Shown: positions 17,536 through 25,932 of the stretch, piece after piece
Layout: each line of letters begins with the position of its first letter
How positions within the stretch are numbered: position 1 is the stretch's first letter
Assembly (NCBI RefSeq): GCF_026420845.1
Contig: NZ_JAOWCB010000025.1
Location: 21,675 to 85,674 of the forward strand
Origin: Streptomyces sp. PR69
GTDB lineage: Bacteria; Actinomycetota; Actinomycetes; Streptomycetales; Streptomycetaceae
DNA length: 64,000 bases
Direction of reading: 5' to 3'
The notes under the pieces: generated by a model
What the model saw: the letters and a program-made list of their open reading frames with translations, nothing else
The model's database searches: none
Told to the model about the DNA's origin: nothing
Translations under genes and position numbers: made by a program

Positions 17536-18342
17536 TCAGCCGGCCAGCTGCTCGCACAGCGGGTTCGCGTCCTGCCAGAAGCGGAAGTACTGATACCCGC
17601 AGTAGGCGTCGTTCTGGCCGACGCCCAGACCGTCCAGCAGCGCGTACACCGCGTCAAAAAACGCGTTGTTGACCTCCGGGACGAAGAACAGCAGCACGAA
17701 CACAAAGATCAGTCCGAACGGCGCGAACGGCTCCACCTGCCGGCGGACCTTGTACGAGAGCCAGGGCTCCAGCACCCCGTAGCCGTCCAGGCCCGGCACC
17801 GGCAGGAAGTTGAGGATCGCGGCCGTGACCTGGAGCAGCGCCAGGAACGCCAGCGCGAAGCGGAAGACGGCCGGCACCCCGTCCAGGGCGTCCAGCCAGA
17901 ACGGCGCGGTGCACACGATCGCGAACAGCACATTCGTCAGCGGACCCGCGGCCGAGATCAGACTGTGCTTCCAGCGGCCCCGGATGCGGCCGCGCTCGAT
18001 GAAGACCGCGCCGCCCGGCAGACCGATGCCGCCCATGATCACAAAGACCACGGGGAGCACGATGCTCAGCAGCGGATGCGTGTACTTCAGCGGGTCGAGG
18101 GTCAGATAGCCCTTCGCGCCGATGGTGATGTCGCCGCTGTGGTGCGCGGTGCGCGCGTGCGCGTACTCGTGCAGACAGAGCGAGACGACCCACGCGGACG
18201 TCACGAACAGGAACACCGCAAGCCCGGCGCTCGCGGCGAAGTCCGTCCACACCGCCCAGCCCGTCACCGCCATCACGGCGACGATCCCGAGGAAGACCGG
18301 ACTGATCTTCCACTCGCTGTGGCGGGTCGCGGCGGTGCTCAT
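17536..18342 (-). CDS. Site-2 protease family (M50) membrane metalloprotease
   Basis: A 268-residue intramembrane metalloprotease. The zinc motif HExxH appears as LHEYAHA (around residue 58), and the third ligand motif is NFLPVPGLDGYG (around residue 170), as in rhomboid-like S2P enzymes that cleave membrane-bound anti-sigma factors or peptides. About five TMs are visible, with no PDZ or CBS domain, which is the short form. The C-terminal segment CGYQYFRFWQDANPLCEQLAG is a conserved tail of this actinobacterial subgroup. The target is unknown. It is divergent from the AfsR-like regulator, sharing a 219-base upstream region. Confidence 0.88.
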   Translation of the reverse strand: MSTAATRHSEWKISPVFLGIVAVMAVTGWAVWTDFAASAGLAVFLFVTSAWVVSLCLHEYAHARTAHHSGDITIGAKGYLTLDPLKYTHPLLSIVLPVVFVIMGGIGLPGGAVFIERGRIRGRWKHSLISAAGPLTNVLFAIVCTAPFWLDALDGVPAVFRFALAFLALLQVTAAILNFLPVPGLDGYGVLEPWLSYKVRRQVEPFAPFGLIFVFVLLFFVPEVNNAFFDAVYALLDGLGVGQNDAYCGYQYFRFWQDANPLCEQLAG

Positions 18343-18561
18343 GGGCTTCGGCTCCCGGAAGTCGGACGTGCGTGCGGCTGCGCCGCGTCGTGTGCGGCTG
18401 AGATATGGCGATACGGCGGCGGTACGGCTGTCGTGTGCGGCAGACCGTACCGGCAGGGAGTGGAACGTCCCGGGCCGGGGTGCGGGTTCCGTACCCCGGC
18501 CCGGCGGGGCGCGGCGGATACTCGCGCGCGCTCACATCCGCCCGGCGGACACAATGGCCTG

Positions 18562-21500
18562 GTGCATTACCTCGTACTCGGCCCGACCCAGGCACTCCAC
18601 GACGACGGCACACCCGTCACGCTCGGCGGCGCACGGCTGCGGGCGCTGCTGGCCGCGCTCGCGCTGCGGCCGGGGCGCGCCGTCCCGGTGGGCGTCCTGG
18701 TCGACGAGGTCTGGGACGGGGAACCGCCCGCGGACGCGGTCGGCGCGGTGCAGGCGCTGGTGGGGCGGTTGCGCAGGGCCTTGGGAAGGGCCGCGGTGGC
18801 CTCCGCGGAGGGGGGCGGGTACCGGCTGTGCGCGGAGCGCGACGCGGTGGATCTGCACCGGTTCGACCGGCTCGCGGGCGAGGGGTCGCGGGCGCTGGCC
18901 GACGGCGACGCCGTCAAGGCGGCGGCGCTGCTCGACGAGGCGCTCACGCTGTGGCGCGGCCCGGTGCTGGCGGATCTGCCGGGCCGGCTCGCCGAGGCCG
19001 CCCGCTGGGAGACGCGGCGGCTCGACGCCCGCCGCTCCCGGCTGACCGCGCTGCTCGCCCTCGGCGGCCGGGCGGAGGAGGCCCTCGCGGAGCTGGCGGA
19101 GCTGTGCGCGGCGCATCCGCTCGACGAACGGCTCCAGGAGCTGCGGCTCAGGGCGCTGCGGGACGCGGGCCGCACCGCGCAGGCGCTCGCTGCGTACGAG
19201 GAGGTCCGCGGCACGCTCGCCGACCGCCTGGGCACGGACCCGGGCCCCGGCCTGCGGGCGCTGCACGAGGAGCTGCTGCGCCCGTACCCGTACGAGACGC
19301 CGGGCGGCTCCGCGGCGGGGCCCGGCCCCGGCGTCGGCCCGGCGGGCGGCCCGGAAGGGATGACCTGGGCCGATGCGGTCGGCACGGCCAGTGCCCGAGC
19401 GGGGGAAGCCGGGCACACTCCCCGGCACGGGCACGGGCACGGGCACGGATACGGGCACGGGCACGCGCCGCCCGTTGACAGCACCGCTTCCACAGCCGAC
19501 GCCACGGCGCCGGAAACCGGCCGCCTGGCCCAGTCCGGGCCCGCCGGCCCGGCCGTCGTCCCTCCCCTGACCGGGACGGCGGGCGGCGTCGCCGACCGTT
19601 CGGCCGTCCCTGGCACGCCGCCGCCCGGCAATCTGCGCGCCCGGCTCAACAGCTTCGTGGGACGCGAGCCCGAACTGCGGGCCATCGGGCAGGATCTGGC
19701 CCGCACCCGGCTCGTCACGCTCGTGGGGGCGGGCGGCGCGGGCAAGACGCGGCTGTCGCAGGAAGCGGCAGAGCGGGCCGCGGCGGCGGGGCCGGACCAG
19801 CCGTGGCCGGACGGCGTCTGGCTCGCCGAACTCGCGCCCGTGGACGGCCCGGAGTCCGTTCCGGAGGCGGTCCTCAGCGCGCTCGGGGCGCGCGAGACCG
19901 TGCTGTGGGGCGCGGGCGCGGACGAACTCCGGGCGGGCGGCGAGAGGCAGAGCGGCGACGCCTTCGTACGACTCGCCGAACACTGCGCGCGGCGGCGCAT
20001 GCTGCTGCTCCTGGACAACTGCGAGCATGTCATCGACGCGGCGGCCGCGCTCGCCGAGCGGCTGCTCCAGCGCTGCCCGGGGCTCACAGTCCTGGCGACC
20101 AGCCGGGAACCGCTCGGCGTGCCGGGCGAGTTGGTGCGTCCGGTGGACCCGCTGCCGGACCCGATGGCGCTGCGCCTGCTCGCGGAACGCGGCGCGGCCG
20201 CGCGGCCCGGCTTCCGCATCGACGCGGACGAGGCGACCAACGCGGCGGCAGCCGAGATCTGCCGCCGCCTCGACGGGCTGCCCCTGGCGATCGAACTCGC
20301 CGCGGCGCGGCTGCGGATGCTCACGGCCCGCCAGATAGCCGACCGCCTCGACGACCGGTTCCGGCTGCTGACGAACGGCGCGCGCACGGTGCTGCCGCGC
20401 CAGCAGACGCTCCGCGCGGTCGTCGACTGGTCCTGGGACCTCCTCGACGCCCCGGAACGCGCGGTGCTGCGCCGGCTGTCGGTCTTCGCCGGGGGCTGCG
20501 ACCTCTCCGCGGCTGAATCGGTGTGCCGGGACACGGCCCGTGACGACCGGCTGCCGGGCGCCGGGCAGCCGGCAGGCGGGCAGCCGCGGGAAGAGCGGGC
20601 CCCGTACGGGAACGCCGAGCACCGCCCCGACGGATGCGACGATGTGGACCGTGCCGACCTGACCGGCCCGCCTTCCGGCATCCGCCCCGCTGATTCCCCC
20701 GGGCCTGCCGCTGACCCGACCCACGCCTGCCGGGCCGGCGGCGCGGGCCTCGCCCACCCCTCCCGCACTGCCGGGCCGAGTTCCGCAGGCCGCCCCGCCG
20801 AGGCCCCCGGGCCCGCCGGTGGCGCGACCCGAGCCCGCCCGGGTGCTGACGCGGATCTTGCCAGCCCCTCCGGCAGCCGGCCGGCCGAGGCGCCGGTCGC
20901 CGAATGCCCCGGGTCGACCGGGGACGTGGCCGCGGGTCCCGCCCGCCCCGGTGCGTACGACGGGCCGTCCGGGCCTCAACGCCCCGCCGTGCACGGCCGG
21001 GGGCCTGACCCGGAGCGCTCCGGCGCGGCGACCGCCGCGGGCGCGCGGGCCGCGGCCCCCGTCCACTCCGGGTGGCACGCAGTGCCGGACGGGCCCGGTG
21101 TGCGGGAGGCCGACGTCGCCGGGGTTCTGGGGGCGCTTGTCGACAAGTCGCTGGTCGTCGCCGTGCCCGGCTCGGACGGGGAGATGCGGTACCGGCTGCT
21201 GGAGACCGTCGCGGAGTACGCGGGCGAGCGGCTCGACGAGGCCGGGGAGCGGGTCGCCGCCGAGCGGCGGCATCTGGTGCACTACCGGGAGCTGGCCCGT
21301 ACCCTCGACCCCCGGCTGCGCGGCGGCGGGCAGCGCGCCGCGCTGGACCGGCTGCAGCTGGAGCACGAGAACCTGCGGACCGCGCTGCGTCACGCGGTCG
21401 CCGCCCGCGACGAGCACGAGGGGCTCAGCCTGGTGCTGTCCCTCGCCTGGTACTGGCAGCTGAGGGATCTGCGCAGCGACGCCCGGCACTGGACGGACGC

Positions 21501-22728
21501 CGTCTCCGCTCTGGGGCCGGACCCGTTCGCGCCGCCGGTCGTGCCCGCCCCGCCGCTGACGGAGCGCTGCACGGACGCCCCTCCGCCGCTGCGGCCGGAG
21601 CTGCTGGCGGAGGCGCGCCGGCAGATCCGGCTGGTGCGGATGGTCAATATGGACCACGCGGTCGAGGAGTGGATGACCCCGGAGCGCCGCCGCTGGCTGG
21701 ACGCCGTGGCCGGAACGTACCACCCCGGTCTTCCGCAGGCGTGCCGCTTCCCCGCCTCGCTGTGGCTCTTCGCGGTGCTCATCGCCGGAGACGGCGAGCG
21801 CGTGCTGGAGATCCTGGACACGACCGTCCGCACCGCGGAGCAGGCGGGCTACGACTGGGAGTTGGCGGCCGTGCTCCAGGTGCGGGCCAACGCGCTGGCC
21901 AACCGCACTCTGTGGGCGGGCGACGCCCGCCGCGACGCCGACCGCAGCCTGGAGATCTTCGAGCGGCTCGGTGACGCCTGGGGTGCGGCCGAGGCGCTCT
22001 CCGCCCGCGGCGAGGCCCAGGAGCGCAGCGGCGCGTACGAAGCCGCGGCGGCCGACTACCGCCGGGCGATCGACCGCGCCGCCGTCCTCGGGGCACGAGG
22101 ACAGGTCGCGCTGCTGCGGGCCAGACTCGCCGGGGTGCTTGACGAGTTGGGCCGCGGGGCGGAGGCCGAGACGATTCTGCACGAGGTGATCGCCTCCGGT
22201 CCGGAGAGCGGCAGGGAGGGCCCGCTCGCCGCCCGGCTGATCCTCGCCCTCCGGCTCACCAGGACGGGTCGCACCGTCGAGGCGCGCAGTCATCTCGAAG
22301 TGCTGCTGGACGACTTCCGCACCGAGACGCTTGCCGTGTTCGAGGGGCTGGCTCATGGAGTGCTCGCCTGTGTGGAGGTGCTGGACGGCGAGTTCGACGC
22401 GGCTCTGGCCCGCTGCCGCCGCGCGCTGGAGCTCGGCTCCACCCCGCTGTCGATGATGGTCGCCCCGCAGCTCTCGGCGTCCACGGTGCTCACCGCGGCC
22501 CGTGCGCTGACCGGGCTGGGCGGCGAGGGGCGGGCGCTGCGGGCGGCCCGGCTCATCGGCATGCATGACAGCCTGTTGCCGCCCGGCCACTTCGCCACCT
22601 CCTTCGAGCGGGAGAACAGGCGGCTGGCGGAGGAGTCCACACGTGCCGTGCTCGGGGGCGAGGCGTTCGAGGCGGCGCGCGCCGAGGGCGGCGGCCTCAG
22701 CGTCGAGGAGGCCGCCGCCCTGCTCTGA
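18562..22728 (+). CDS. AfsR/SARP-family regulator with BTAD, NB-ARC ATPase and TPR regions
   Basis: A 1388-residue regulator. Residues about 1-90 form an OmpR-like winged helix (VHYLVLGPTQALHDDG ... LLAALALRPG), about 95-240 the BTAD helical domain, then a His-Gly tract (GHGHGHGYGHGHAPP, around 295). An AAA/NB-ARC ATPase follows, with P-loop GAGGAGKTRL near 390, LLLLDNCEHVID near 480, TSREPLGVPG and GLPLAIELAAARLRML. An unusual Pro/Ala/Gly-rich insertion of about 190 residues (roughly 653-846) splits the winged-helix region before VDKSLVVAVPG, and TPR-like repeats fill the C-terminus. Such proteins activate antibiotic or differentiation genes. The start is taken at GTG 18562, where the conserved domain begins. 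The convergent drug-type ABC transporter next door is a candidate target. Confidence 0.9.
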   Translation: MHYLVLGPTQALHDDGTPVTLGGARLRALLAALALRPGRAVPVGVLVDEVWDGEPPADAVGAVQALVGRLRRALGRAAVASAEGGGYRLCAERDAVDLHRFDRLAGEGSRALADGDAVKAAALLDEALTLWRGPVLADLPGRLAEAARWETRRLDARRSRLTALLALGGRAEEALAELAELCAAHPLDERLQELRLRALRDAGRTAQALAAYEEVRGTLADRLGTDPGPGLRALHEELLRPYPYETPGGSAAGPGPGVGPAGGPEGMTWADAVGTASARAGEAGHTPRHGHGHGHGYGHGHAPPVDSTASTADATAPETGRLAQSGPAGPAVVPPLTGTAGGVADRSAVPGTPPPGNLRARLNSFVGREPELRAIGQDLARTRLVTLVGAGGAGKTRLSQEAAERAAAAGPDQPWPDGVWLAELAPVDGPESVPEAVLSALGARETVLWGAGADELRAGGERQSGDAFVRLAEHCARRRMLLLLDNCEHVIDAAAALAERLLQRCPGLTVLATSREPLGVPGELVRPVDPLPDPMALRLLAERGAAARPGFRIDADEATNAAAAEICRRLDGLPLAIELAAARLRMLTARQIADRLDDRFRLLTNGARTVLPRQQTLRAVVDWSWDLLDAPERAVLRRLSVFAGGCDLSAAESVCRDTARDDRLPGAGQPAGGQPREERAPYGNAEHRPDGCDDVDRADLTGPPSGIRPADSPGPAADPTHACRAGGAGLAHPSRTAGPSSAGRPAEAPGPAGGATRARPGADADLASPSGSRPAEAPVAECPGSTGDVAAGPARPGAYDGPSGPQRPAVHGRGPDPERSGAATAAGARAAAPVHSGWHAVPDGPGVREADVAGVLGALVDKSLVVAVPGSDGEMRYRLLETVAEYAGERLDEAGERVAAERRHLVHYRELARTLDPRLRGGGQRAALDRLQLEHENLRTALRHAVAARDEHEGLSLVLSLAWYWQLRDLRSDARHWTDAVSALGPDPFAPPVVPAPPLTERCTDAPPPLRPELLAEARRQIRLVRMVNMDHAVEEWMTPERRRWLDAVAGTYHPGLPQACRFPASLWLFAVLIAGDGERVLEILDTTVRTAEQAGYDWELAAVLQVRANALANRTLWAGDARRDADRSLEIFERLGDAWGAAEALSARGEAQERSGAYEAAAADYRRAIDRAAVLGARGQVALLRARLAGVLDELGRGAEAETILHEVIASGPESGREGPLAARLILALRLTRTGRTVEARSHLEVLLDDFRTETLAVFEGLAHGVLACVEVLDGEFDAALARCRRALELGSTPLSMMVAPQLSASTVLTAARALTGLGGEGRALRAARLIGMHDSLLPPGHFATSFERENRRLAEESTRAVLGGEAFEAARAEGGGLSVEEAAALL

Positions 22729-22773
22729 GCCGTACTGAACGCTGAGCCGTACGGAACGCAGGAGCCGTACGGG
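22727..22773. repeat. 17-base GAGCCGTACNGAACGC direct repeat
   Basis: Two full copies and one partial copy stand head to tail between the convergent stops of the AfsR-like gene and the ABC permease. They make no obvious stem and have no known role. Confidence 0.55.
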
Positions 22774-22781
22774 CGGCGCTG

Positions 22782-23594
22782 TCAGCTCTTCTTGCGGAAC
22801 CGGGCCACCGCGAGCGGCGCCGTTATCACCGTGATCGCCGCGGCCCAGCCGAGCGTCATCCACACCGAGTGGGCGACCGGCCCTCCGTTGATCAGGTTCC
22901 GGGCGGCGTCCGCGAGGTTGGAGAGCGGGTTGTACTCGGTGAAGGTCTCCAGCCAGCCCGGCATGGACGCCGGCGGGGTGAAGATCGACGACCCGAACTG
23001 CAACGGCATCAGCACGAGCATGGCGATCCCCTGCACCGCCTGCGCGGTCTTCATGGCGATCCCGAGCAGAATGAAAATCCACATCAGGGATGCGCCGAAC
23101 ACCATGGACAGTCCGACCGCGGCGAGCAGTTCGAACACCGAGGTCTTGATCTCCAGGCCGACGAGAAAGCCGATGCCGAGCAGAATCGCCGTGGCGACAA
23201 GCATCCGGCCCATCTCCACCACGATCTTGGCGATCAGCACGGAGGGCCGGGCGATCGGCATGGTCCGGAAGCGGTCCATGACGCCCTTGCGGAAGTCCTC
23301 GTTCATTCCGGTGCCGACGGCCATGGCGACGTTCAGGCCCATCATGGCCATCAGCCCGGGGATCACATAGTTGACGTACTCGTCACGTCCGCCGCCGATG
23401 AACGCGCCGACCGATCCACCGAAGACATAGACGAACAGCAGTGTGAAGACGATCGGCATCAGCAGCGCATCGATCATGGACTGCGGATCGGCCTTGATCT
23501 GCAGGGCGTTGCGGCGTACCAGCGCCCCGATGTGCCGGAGGTTGGCCCGCAGTCCGATGCGGCCCTCCGCGGCGGTGACGGCGACGGCGCTCAT
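22782..23594 (-). CDS. DrrB-type ABC transporter permease
   Basis: A 270-residue ABC-2 permease with six TMs, starting MSAVAVTAAEGRIGLRANLR. The pattern ADPQSMIDALLMPIVFTLLFVYVFGG and GGGRDEYVNYVIPGLMAMM, then a conserved FRKGVMDRFRTMPIARPSVL coupling segment and NPLSNLADAARNLINGG, is typical of daunorubicin-resistance DrrB-like permeases. With the ATPase gene it would export hydrophobic drugs or metabolites. Its start overlaps the ATPase stop by four bases (ATGA), so subunits are made in step. The substrate is unknown. Confidence 0.92.
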   Translation of the reverse strand: MSAVAVTAAEGRIGLRANLRHIGALVRRNALQIKADPQSMIDALLMPIVFTLLFVYVFGGSVGAFIGGGRDEYVNYVIPGLMAMMGLNVAMAVGTGMNEDFRKGVMDRFRTMPIARPSVLIAKIVVEMGRMLVATAILLGIGFLVGLEIKTSVFELLAAVGLSMVFGASLMWIFILLGIAMKTAQAVQGIAMLVLMPLQFGSSIFTPPASMPGWLETFTEYNPLSNLADAARNLINGGPVAHSVWMTLGWAAAITVITAPLAVARFRKKS

Positions 23595-24631
23595 ACGGCG
23601 GCCTCCTCGTGCTCCTCGTGCTGCTGGCGCTGCTCGGGCTGGCGGTGCTGCTCGGGCGCGCTCTTCTGTCCGGTGATCGCCAGGAACACCTCGTCGAGAC
23701 TCGGCAGATGCGTGCCGATGTGTGCGAGGGCGAAGCCCCGCGCCCCCAGCAGGCCCACCACGGCGGTCAGTTGCTCATCGCTGAGGATCGGCACATAGAG
23801 CTGCCCCTCCTCCGGCACGGTGCGCGCGCCCCCGACGCCGTCCAGCCCCGCCTCGGCGATCGCCGCCGCCATGGCGGTCAGCTGCGCCGGATCGCCCGGC
23901 CGCAGCTGCAGGGTGCGCCCGCCGACCTTGGCCTTCAGCTCGTCCACCCGGCCGCCTGCGATGACCCGGCCCCGGTCGATGACCGTCAGCTCATGGGCGA
24001 GCTGCTCGGCCTCCTCCATGTACTGGGTGGTGAGCAGCACCGTCACACCGTCGGCGACCATGCTCCGCACCTCGTCCCAGACCTCGTTGCGGGTACGCGG
24101 GTCGAGGCCGGTGGTGGGCTCGTCGAGATACAGCACCGCCGGGCGGCCGGTCATCGAGGCGGCCAGATCCAGCCTGCGGCGCATGCCGCCCGAGTACTGC
24201 ATCGCGGGACGGCCCGCGGCTTCCGTGAGCGCGAACCGCTCCAGCATCTCGTCGGCCCGCCGGCGCGCATCCTTGCGGGAAAGGTCGAGCAGCCGGCCGA
24301 TCATGTAGAGGTTCTCCCAGCCGGAGAGCTTCTCGTCCACCGAGGCGTACTGCCCGGTCAGTCCGATGACCCGGCGCAGCTGCCGGGGCTGGCTCAGCAC
24401 GTCGTACCCGGCGACCCTCGCCGTGCCCGCGTCGGGCTCCACCAGGGTGGACAGGCAGCGTACGAGCGTGGTCTTGCCCGCGCCGTTGGGTCCCAGCACC
24501 CCGAGGACCGTGCCTTCCCGGACGTCGAGGTCCACCCCGTCCAGCGCCTTGGTCTCGCCGTAGTGCTTGACCAGCCCCCGCACCTCGACGGCGGGCTGGC
24601 CGTGTCGGGGGGCGTCGTCGATTCGGTTCAT
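23591..24631 (-). CDS. DrrA-type ABC transporter ATP-binding protein
   Basis: A 346-residue ATPase. Walker A is GPNGAGKTT (near residue 50), Q-loop GLTGQYASVDEKLSG, signature YSGGMRRRLDLA, Walker B VLYLDEPTTGLDP, and the switch His is replaced in position by TTQYMEEAEQLA, as is usual in DrrA-like proteins. The C-terminal extension of about 100 residues (RTLQLRPGDPAQL ... PSLDEVFLAITGQ) is the DrrA regulatory domain. The tail is Gln/Glu/His-rich (EQHRQPEQRQQHEEHEE), an odd low-complexity end. First gene of the operon with the permease. Confidence 0.93.
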   Translation of the reverse strand: MNRIDDAPRHGQPAVEVRGLVKHYGETKALDGVDLDVREGTVLGVLGPNGAGKTTLVRCLSTLVEPDAGTARVAGYDVLSQPRQLRRVIGLTGQYASVDEKLSGWENLYMIGRLLDLSRKDARRRADEMLERFALTEAAGRPAMQYSGGMRRRLDLAASMTGRPAVLYLDEPTTGLDPRTRNEVWDEVRSMVADGVTVLLTTQYMEEAEQLAHELTVIDRGRVIAGGRVDELKAKVGGRTLQLRPGDPAQLTAMAAAIAEAGLDGVGGARTVPEEGQLYVPILSDEQLTAVVGLLGARGFALAHIGTHLPSLDEVFLAITGQKSAPEQHRQPEQRQQHEEHEEAAV

Positions 24632-24860
24632 GCGGCCACGCTGTCAGCCGCCGCCGACAGACCGCCGACAGATGACCGACACCCCGCCGACACCAGACCT
24701 CGCAAGGCAGCGCCCGTACCCCATGGGCGAGTGAGCCGAAGGGGTGCGCGGGTGTCGAAAGGGAGATCACGCGCAGGTCCCGAGGGACGAGGGAGCGAGC
24801 ATGTTCGACCGTCGACACACGCTGAAGCACCCCGGAGGCAAACCGAGCCACAGAAAACAC

Positions 24861-24895
24861 GACAGCCCGCCGATGGGGGATGTCGGCGGGCTGTC
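24861..24895 (-). terminator. Rho-independent terminator of panB
   Basis: A perfect 13-base stem (GACAGCCCGCCGA / TCGGCGGGCTGTC) with a 9-base loop lies 19 bases after the panB stop. On the minus strand it is followed by GTGTTTTCTG, a short T-rich tail. Confidence 0.8.
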
Positions 24896-24913
24896 GGTCG
24901 TGCCGGCAGTGGC

Positions 24914-25789
24914 TCAGTGGAAGGTGTGCTCCTCCTGGGGGAACGTTCCTCCGGCGACGTCCTCGGCGAAGGCCCTCGCCGCGTCGCCCAGGGTCTGGCG
25001 CAGCTGGGCGTACTGCTTGGTGAAGCGCGGCACCTTGCCGCCCGTCAGGCCGGCCATGTCGGTCCACACCAGGACCTGGGCGTCGGTGTCGGGGCCTGCT
25101 CCGATGCCGATGGTCGGGATGTGCAGCGAGCGGGTGACCTCCGCGGCGAGCTCCGCGGGCACCAGCTCCAGGACGACCGCGAACGCCCCGGCGTCCTGCG
25201 CCGCCTTGGCGTCGCTGAGCAGCCGGTGCGCGGCCTCGTCGCTGCGGCCCTGGACCCGGTAGCCCATCGTGTTCACGGACTGCGGGGTCAGGCCCAGATG
25301 CGACATGACCGGGATGCCGGACTGGACGATCAGCTCGGTCTGGGCCAGGGAGCGCTCGCCGCCCTCCAGCTTGACCGCGCCCACGCCTGCTTCCTTGACC
25401 AGGCGGGTCGCGCTGCGCAGGGCCTGGACGGGGCCTTCCTGGTACGAGCCGAAGGGCAGGTCTCCGACGACGAGGGCGCGCCGGGTGCCGCGTACGACGG
25501 CGGCGGACAGCAGCGTCATCTCGTCCATGGTGACGGGCACGGTGGTGTCGTAGCCCAGGTGGCAGTTGCCCATCGAGTCGCCGACGAGCATCACCGGGAT
25601 TCCGGCTTCGTCGAACACGGACGCGGTCATCGCGTCGTAGGCGGTCAGCATGGGCCATTTCTCGCCGCGCTCCTTGGCGGCGGCGATGTCGTGCACGGTG
25701 ATGCGGCGGTTGCTCTTTCCTCCGTACAGCGCCTTGCTGCTGTCGGCGGAGCGTCCCGCAGGCGGCTTCTGGGCAGCCTGAAGCGTCAT
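24914..25789 (-). CDS. panB: 3-methyl-2-oxobutanoate hydroxymethyltransferase
   Basis: PanB makes ketopantoate from 2-oxoisovalerate and methylene-tetrahydrofolate, the first committed step to pantothenate and CoA. About 291 residues. The TIM-barrel core shows MLTAYDAMTASVFDEAGI, MLVGDSMG (metal Asp), GTRRALVVGDLPFGSY, VKLEGGE, GIPVMSHLGLTPQSVN and IPTIGIGAGPDTDAQVLVW, all PanB signatures. An N-terminal extension of about 25 residues (QAAQKPPAGRSADSSKALYGG) is typical of Streptomyces. The ATG at 25789 is preferred to TTG 25795 by AGGAG spacing. The gene is monocistronic with its own terminator. Confidence 0.97.
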   Translation of the reverse strand: MTLQAAQKPPAGRSADSSKALYGGKSNRRITVHDIAAAKERGEKWPMLTAYDAMTASVFDEAGIPVMLVGDSMGNCHLGYDTTVPVTMDEMTLLSAAVVRGTRRALVVGDLPFGSYQEGPVQALRSATRLVKEAGVGAVKLEGGERSLAQTELIVQSGIPVMSHLGLTPQSVNTMGYRVQGRSDEAAHRLLSDAKAAQDAGAFAVVLELVPAELAAEVTRSLHIPTIGIGAGPDTDAQVLVWTDMAGLTGGKVPRFTKQYAQLRQTLGDAARAFAEDVAGGTFPQEEHTFH

Positions 25790-25932
25790 GGCCAATCGGC
25801 TCCTTCGTCATCTCGAGGCGCCCTGACGGCGTCCCCGGACCGCCTCCCATGGTGGCACTTCGTGCCGCGCGGGGAAAGAGGACTACTTCTTTACGAGACG
25901 CGCCCGTATCGAAAATCGCTTAGGGTGGGCCC

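Noticed and set aside
18532..23082. Very long minus-strand reading frame (1516 codons) opposite the AfsR-like gene
   Set aside because: High-GC antisense frame without a ribosome site, no recognisable domain, and its composition mirrors the true gene on the + strand.
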